From Actinomycetota bacterium (GTDB taxonomy: Bacteria; Actinomycetota; Actinomycetes; Nanopelagicales; Nanopelagicaceae): 10,366 bases of DNA. Shown here one piece after another: positions 6,932 to 10,366 of this stretch. The notes under the pieces were generated by a model that was given only the letters and a program-made list of their open reading frames with translations, did no database searches and was not told the origin of the DNA. Made by a program: the position numbers and the translations under genes. The stretch's first letter is position 1, and every line of letters starts with the position of its first letter. The DNA lies in the NCBI GenBank assembly GCA_013205455.1, contig JABMMO010000005.1:1-10366 (forward strand), given 5' to 3'.

Positions 6932-8023
6932 ATGTCCAAACGAATATTACGCCGCTTTTCTTTTTTATTGATTTTATCGCTTTTGGTTTCAAGTAGCGCT
7001 TTGGCGGATGAAACTATAAATTCTGATTCAAAGAAAATGGTTCTAATCAAGACCATCGTCGGCGAGATTCAACCTAAATCGGTTTTAGCTTCACCGAATG
7101 GATTAGTCAGTGCACAGAACATGATGTATAAACATTCAGTAACTTTCTACGATTCAAATACTTTTGAATTGAAAGCAACCGTCTCGGACCGAGTAAACCT
7201 AACTGAACTCGGTTTTACTGGATATACCGGTACATACCAAGGTGCACCTGTCGAAGGCGCATATTCACCTGATGGTAAATATTTATACGTTACCAATTAT
7301 GCAATGTATGGCAAGAGTTTTAACCATGAAGGTCATGATGTTTGTTCGCCTAGTTCTGGATACGATGCAAGCTTTTTATATCGAATAAATCTGGAAACTT
7401 TTAAGATTGATGCTGCATATAAAGTTGGCATAGTTCCAAAAGTTGTAAAAGTTACGCCAGATAATAAATACATTCTGGTTTCAAATTGGTGCTCTTATGA
7501 CCTTCAAGTAATTTCGGTCGCAGCTCAAAAAGTTGTAAAAAAGATTAAAATTGGCGCCTACCCTCGCGGCATAACGGTTTCAAATGATTCCGCGTTTGCA
7601 TATGTTGCGCAAATGGGTGGCTCAGTAATCCATCAGATTGATCTAAAAACTTTTGCGGATAAAACACTTCCGATTGGGCCCAACCCTCGAGCTCTGGTTT
7701 TATCGCCAGATCAAAAAACTATATATGCAACTCTTAATGCTTCTGGCAAAGTTGTTGCGCTAGATCTAGCCTTAAATAAAGTTGTTAAAACGGTAACGAC
7801 CGGCAAAGCAACTCGAAGTTTAGATATTTCAAGTGATGGAACTGCGCTCTTTGTAGTAAATTTTAATAGCGCGACTCTTTCAAAAATCAGAACCAGCGAT
7901 TTCAAGATTTTGCAATCCATAAAAGTCTGCCCGGATCCGATAGGGGTTACATACGAACCAATAAATGATCGAACCTGGGTGGCTTGTTACAAAGGCTCAA
8001 TAAAGGTTTTTGATAATAAATAA
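6932..8023 (+). CDS. Secreted YVTN / YncE-like beta-propeller protein
   Basis: This is a predicted exported repeat protein of 363 residues, with no enzymatic motif that I recognise. Residues 1-26 form a signal peptide (basic start, hydrophobic core, ALA before the mature end). The rest shows repeating blade units of the YVTN type: SPDGKYLYVTNY (112-123), TPDNKYILVSNW (175-186), SNDSAFAYVAQ (217-227), SPDQKTIYATLN (258-269) and SSDGTALFVVNF (300-311). Each is followed by a strand ending in an I/L-D-L-like turn, so a propeller of about seven blades is likely. The four cysteines, C138, C187, C333 and C352, could form disulfides outside the cell. The ATG has no good Shine-Dalgarno; TAAAGT ends 6 bases before it, so a leaderless transcript is possible. 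It diverges from ctaB and converges on dacB with 2 bases between stops. A binding or scaffold role is plausible; the ligand is unknown. Confidence 0.88.
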   Translation: MSKRILRRFSFLLILSLLVSSSALADETINSDSKKMVLIKTIVGEIQPKSVLASPNGLVSAQNMMYKHSVTFYDSNTFELKATVSDRVNLTELGFTGYTGTYQGAPVEGAYSPDGKYLYVTNYAMYGKSFNHEGHDVCSPSSGYDASFLYRINLETFKIDAAYKVGIVPKVVKVTPDNKYILVSNWCSYDLQVISVAAQKVVKKIKIGAYPRGITVSNDSAFAYVAQMGGSVIHQIDLKTFADKTLPIGPNPRALVLSPDQKTIYATLNASGKVVALDLALNKVVKTVTTGKATRSLDISSDGTALFVVNFNSATLSKIRTSDFKILQSIKVCPDPIGVTYEPINDRTWVACYKGSIKVFDNK

Positions 8024-8025
8024 CA

Positions 8026-9174
8026 TTAAGGTATTGCAGGTTGGGTGATAGTTCCTAACATCAAATCAATTGTTTCACGGGCTCGATTTCTAGCTACCAA
8101 CTTCGGTTCTAAATTGTCAGCAATTACGGCGAATACGTACTCTTTTGCCCCGACTGTTACAAACCCAGCCAAACTTACCGTGGTGTTAATAAAGCCAGTC
8201 TTTGCATGCACTAAGCCGACTGCGTGAGGAGCGGTCGTAATAAACCGATTTTTTAACGTGCCGGTTTTCCCTGATATCGGTAAGCCTTCATAAATCGGCG
8301 CAAAGAGTGGGTCTTTTCGAATTTGCATTAATACTTCGACAATAGTTCTAGCTGAAACTTTATTCTCCCGCGATAAGCCGCTTCCATCAATTGCGTTCAA
8401 ACCAATTACGTTAATTCCATATGCACTAAGCGCAGCTACAAATGTGTTTTGTAGCGCCACCTGATCCGAGGCTCCGTACTTAACCCGAGCCGCTGCCCGC
8501 GCTAAGCGATCAGCTAACTGGTTATCACTCCACAAAATCGAGAAAGTTACCATTTTCGAAACCGGAACAGATTGTAACGCTCCAATTTCTTCGGTAGCAC
8601 GAGCAGTTGCGGCAGTAGGAGTTAATTCGCGAAATTTCACAGCAATGCGTCTAACTTTCAAATATTTAGCGAGGTTTTCTAAATCTCTAGTAAAAACTCC
8701 AGTATGTTCGATTGTAATTGACTTTGCCTTAGATTTATTAGCTTTACTAATTAGACTAGGTAAATACCGCTGTTCATTTGCTTTTGCTAATTTTATATCT
8801 GAAGTCAGCCATGGATCCATATCGCCATCTAACACATAAGTATTTGTTACAGCAGTTTTGAAAATCTTAGTTTTGAATCTAAAATCTGAACCTACATATT
8901 TTAAAGTAGAAAAAGATGAAATCAATTTGAAAACAGAAGCTGGAGCGCGCGGCACTGTGGAAGCTTCGTCGTATAACGTTGTATTTGTGCTCGGATCAAC
9001 AAGTATCAATCCAGGGCCAGCCAACTTTGTAGATTTTGCGTAATAAATAAATTTCGGTGGAAGTGTTGTGCTTTCTGATGGCACTGTGGTTTCAACAGCA
9101 GTTGCGGAAGTGCTTATTAGCATCAAGAAGGTGAGGTAGATAGCTGCCCAAGATTTACTCTTTTGCTTACTCAT
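8026..9174 (-). CDS. dacB: D-alanyl-D-alanine carboxypeptidase / endopeptidase, PBP4 (peptidase S13) type
   Basis: This is a secreted penicillin-binding protein that removes the terminal D-Ala of peptidoglycan stems or cuts cross-links. Residues 1-26 look like a signal peptide (Lys-rich start, hydrophobic core, SATA). Active-site motifs are S80-x-x-K83 in ASVFK, the S216-D217-N218 triad in SILWSDNQLADR, IDGSGLSREN (262-271), and K325-T-G in HAKTGFIN. At 382 residues it is shorter than E. coli DacB, mainly because the segment between SxxK and SxN is reduced. An extra KTG occurs at 303-305 (ISGKTGTLKNRF), where I recall relatives having GxxGTL. The ATG start is supported by a strong GGAGG at 9181-9185. 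Many actinobacteria keep dacB directly upstream of tilS-hpt-ftsH. Here six genes lie between dacB and tilS. Confidence 0.93.
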   Translation of the reverse strand: MSKQKSKSWAAIYLTFLMLISTSATAVETTVPSESTTLPPKFIYYAKSTKLAGPGLILVDPSTNTTLYDEASTVPRAPASVFKLISSFSTLKYVGSDFRFKTKIFKTAVTNTYVLDGDMDPWLTSDIKLAKANEQRYLPSLISKANKSKAKSITIEHTGVFTRDLENLAKYLKVRRIAVKFRELTPTAATARATEEIGALQSVPVSKMVTFSILWSDNQLADRLARAAARVKYGASDQVALQNTFVAALSAYGINVIGLNAIDGSGLSRENKVSARTIVEVLMQIRKDPLFAPIYEGLPISGKTGTLKNRFITTAPHAVGLVHAKTGFINTTVSLAGFVTVGAKEYVFAVIADNLEPKLVARNRARETIDLMLGTITQPAIP

Positions 9175-9180
9175 TTTTCG

Positions 9181-9185
9181 CCTCC
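9181..9185 (-). promoter_or_regulatory. Ribosome binding site of dacB
   Basis: The minus strand reads GGAGG, a six-base spacer CGAAAA, then the ATG of dacB. It is the strongest Shine-Dalgarno match in the window and fixes the dacB start. Confidence 0.75.
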
Positions 9186-9199
9186 GTGATGAATGTCAG

Positions 9200-9213
9200 T
9201 AGAGTATTGAACT
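9200..9213 (+). promoter_or_regulatory. Candidate -10 element for a leaderless trmH-family transcript
   Basis: TAGAGT (9200-9205) fits the TAnnnT pattern of actinobacterial -10 boxes and ends 8 bases before the ATG at 9214. This would put the transcription start at or next to the start codon. No Shine-Dalgarno is visible in the 39-base gap, and an in-frame TGA at 9208-9210 excludes an earlier start. No good -35 is seen. Confidence 0.35.
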
Positions 9214-9870
9214 ATGAGTAATCCGCCAGTTATTGGGCCAGGTGAGTTTTATCCGGTTGTTGGTGTTGGTCCGCATGAATTGCCTTGGCCGACTGAAGAT
9301 CAATTTGATCCAGAACTTCTCGAGAATGGCGACCGTCGTAACGTTTTAGATAAGTATCGCTACTGGAAAGTGGCGTCAATTGTTGCAGATTTAGATACAA
9401 AGCGAAATCCATTAAGAATTGCAATAGAAAATTGGCAGCACGATTTGAATATTGGTTCGGTAGTTAGAACAGCTAATGCTTTTAATGTTTCAAGTGTTCA
9501 CATTGCTGGCAAGCGCGATTGGAATCGTCGCGGCGCGATGGTTACTGATAAATATCTAAACATCATTCATCACCCAACAATTGCAGATTTTAAAACATGG
9601 AGCGATGAAAACAATTGCCCAATAATTGGGATAGATAATGTTTCGGTTTCAAAACAACTCGAAAGTGCAAAACTACCAAAAAGTTGTATTTTATTTTTTG
9701 GACAAGAAGGTGCTGGTATGTCCGATGAAGCAATCGCAGTATGTAGAGAAGTATTAGCAATCCAACAATATGGATCTACTAGATCCATGAACGCCTCGGC
9801 TGCTGGCGCAATTGCAATGTATGCCTGGGGAATGCAACATCTTCAGGCTGGCAAACTGCCCGATGCGTAA
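9214..9870 (+). CDS. TrmH/SpoU-family RNA 2'-O-methyltransferase
   Basis: This SAM-dependent methyltransferase of the SPOUT class would modify a ribose 2'-OH in tRNA or rRNA in the cytosol. Of its 218 residues, the SpoU domain covers about 66-208. Motif 1 is NIGSVVRTA (79-87), with the catalytic Arg at R85. Motif 2 is LFFGQEGAGMS (160-170). Motif 3 is QYGSTRSMNASAAGAIAMYAW (185-205), forming the knot and SAM pocket. The N-terminal 60 residues lack the L30e-like substrate domain of many TrmH/RlmB proteins but carry a Pro- and acid-rich stretch. The position methylated is not predictable here. The ATG at 9214 is the only early in-frame start, without a Shine-Dalgarno. It diverges from dacB by 39 bases and overlaps the MFS gene by 8 bases, indicating co-transcription with it. 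Confidence 0.92.
   Translation: MSNPPVIGPGEFYPVVGVGPHELPWPTEDQFDPELLENGDRRNVLDKYRYWKVASIVADLDTKRNPLRIAIENWQHDLNIGSVVRTANAFNVSSVHIAGKRDWNRRGAMVTDKYLNIIHHPTIADFKTWSDENNCPIIGIDNVSVSKQLESAKLPKSCILFFGQEGAGMSDEAIAVCREVLAIQQYGSTRSMNASAAGAIAMYAWGMQHLQAGKLPDA
9770..9788. repeat. 19-base perfect palindrome inside the methyltransferase gene
   Basis: ATGGATCTA, a single C, then TAGATCCAT form nine-base perfect arms around one central base. It falls in codons for YGSTRSM of SPOUT motif 3, so the protein constrains part of the sequence. With only one central base, RNA could form about eight pairs around a three-base loop. Confidence 0.6.
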
Positions 9871-10366
9871 AACTTGGTTATCTAGAAACTTAATTCTTCT
9901 TACCGTCGTTTCGTTAACCCAAGATGCCGCAAGTGAATTGTTATACCCACTATTACCAATTTTGTTAACAACAGTTTTAGGTGCTGCGCCAATTGCACTT
10001 GGGTTAATTGAAGGCGCTGCCGAAGCAGCAGCCGGATTTGCCAAACTCTGGAGCGGTAAATACAGTGATCGAATCGGTCGAAAACCATTTGTTGCGGTTG
10101 GTTATTCGTTAGCAGGAGTCGGTAAAGCGTTAGTAGTTTTCGCATCTACTTGGGGGCAAGTACTTTTCGGTCGAATTACAGATCGAATCGGCAAAGGAAT
10201 TCGCTCGGCACCGCGCGATGCGCTAATTACAGATAGCGTCGCAAAAGAGCATCTTGGTAAAGCTTTTGGGTTTCATCGCATGGGCGACAATTTAGGCGCA
10301 GTAATCGGCCCACTTTTTGCACTTTGGGGTTTAATTATTTTCAATGATGATGTAAAAAAAGTAGCA
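9863..10366 (+). CDS. Major facilitator superfamily transporter, N-terminal part (runs off the right edge)
   Basis: The first 168 codons of a secondary transporter are present with no stop codon before the window ends. The start is the ATG at 9863-9865, overlapping the end of the methyltransferase gene by 8 bases in a different frame, so translation is probably coupled. Membrane segments are likely at about 10-38 (with D21 and E25 inside), 43-60, 76-95 and 140-161. The cytosolic loop between segments 2 and 3 carries MFS motif A, GKYSDRIGRKP (65-75). A second motif-A-like stretch, DRIGKGIRSAPRDALI (107-122), precedes the fifth segment. This double pattern marks a widespread, poorly characterised MFS subfamily often called multidrug-like. 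The substrate is unknown; drug or metabolite efflux is a guess. Confidence 0.88.
   Translation, partial: MRKTWLSRNLILLTVVSLTQDAASELLYPLLPILLTTVLGAAPIALGLIEGAAEAAAGFAKLWSGKYSDRIGRKPFVAVGYSLAGVGKALVVFASTWGQVLFGRITDRIGKGIRSAPRDALITDSVAKEHLGKAFGFHRMGDNLGAVIGPLFALWGLIIFNDDVKKVA

Noticed and set aside
8021..8028. Bidirectional terminator between the beta-propeller gene and dacB
   Set aside because: Only two bases separate the stop codons and I see no GC-rich stem with a U run at either gene end.
9754..10145. Two minus-strand frames of 81-96 codons opposite the methyltransferase/MFS junction
   Set aside because: Both lie antisense to clearly recognisable SPOUT motif 3 and MFS coding sequence, with no start signals or family resemblance.
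1..10366. A new defence, toxin-antitoxin or mobile system
   Set aside because: All coding space is accounted for by housekeeping, envelope, transport and RNA-modification genes. There are no transposases, integrases, nuclease or toxin motifs, direct-repeat arrays or composition breaks that I can see.

Overview
This is an ordinary-looking chromosomal segment from a low-GC actinobacterium. It resembles streamlined freshwater lineages (Nanopelagicales / acI type). The reasons are the order tilS-hpt-ftsH with dacB nearby, the RipA-like NlpC/P60 hydrolase, frequent GTG starts, very small intergenic gaps and A/T-rich codons. The lineage is inferred from gene content and composition, not from a marker phylogeny. 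No mobile element, CRISPR array, rRNA or tRNA is visible, and no stretch longer than 100 bases lacks a gene.

Layout. Positions 1-6838 form a minus-strand block read right to left: ctaB (heme o synthase), an ABC-2 exporter (ATPase, then permease), then after a 99-base gap an NlpC/P60 peptidoglycan hydrolase, tilS, hpt and the 5' part of ftsH. ftsH leaves the window inside its HExxH zinc motif. Positions 6839-6931 are a divergent promoter region with a 7-7-7 inverted repeat. Positions 6932-8023 hold a plus-strand gene for a secreted YVTN/YncE-like beta-propeller, which converges on dacB (8026-9174, minus) with only 2 bases between the stop codons. A 39-base divergent gap separates dacB from a plus-strand pair: a TrmH/SpoU RNA methyltransferase, and an MFS transporter that overlaps it by 8 bases and runs off the right edge.

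How the genes relate. tilS, hpt and ftsH form the classic bacterial cluster: tRNA-Ile lysidine synthesis, purine salvage and membrane-protein quality control. In this window it is preceded by a cell-wall hydrolase. Two secreted cell-wall enzymes (NlpC/P60 and the PBP4-type DacB) flank a module of ctaB, an exporter and a secreted beta-propeller. ctaB links that module to cytochrome oxidase maturation; a role for the other members there is only inference from position.

I found no convincing new biological system. The items most worth checking are: the secreted four-cysteine propeller divergent from ctaB; the operator- or leader-like repeat between them; two candidate leaderless plus-strand starts; a second KTG tripeptide in DacB; a hairpin predicted to cover the NlpC ribosome binding site; and a 19-base perfect palindrome in the trmH active-site codons.
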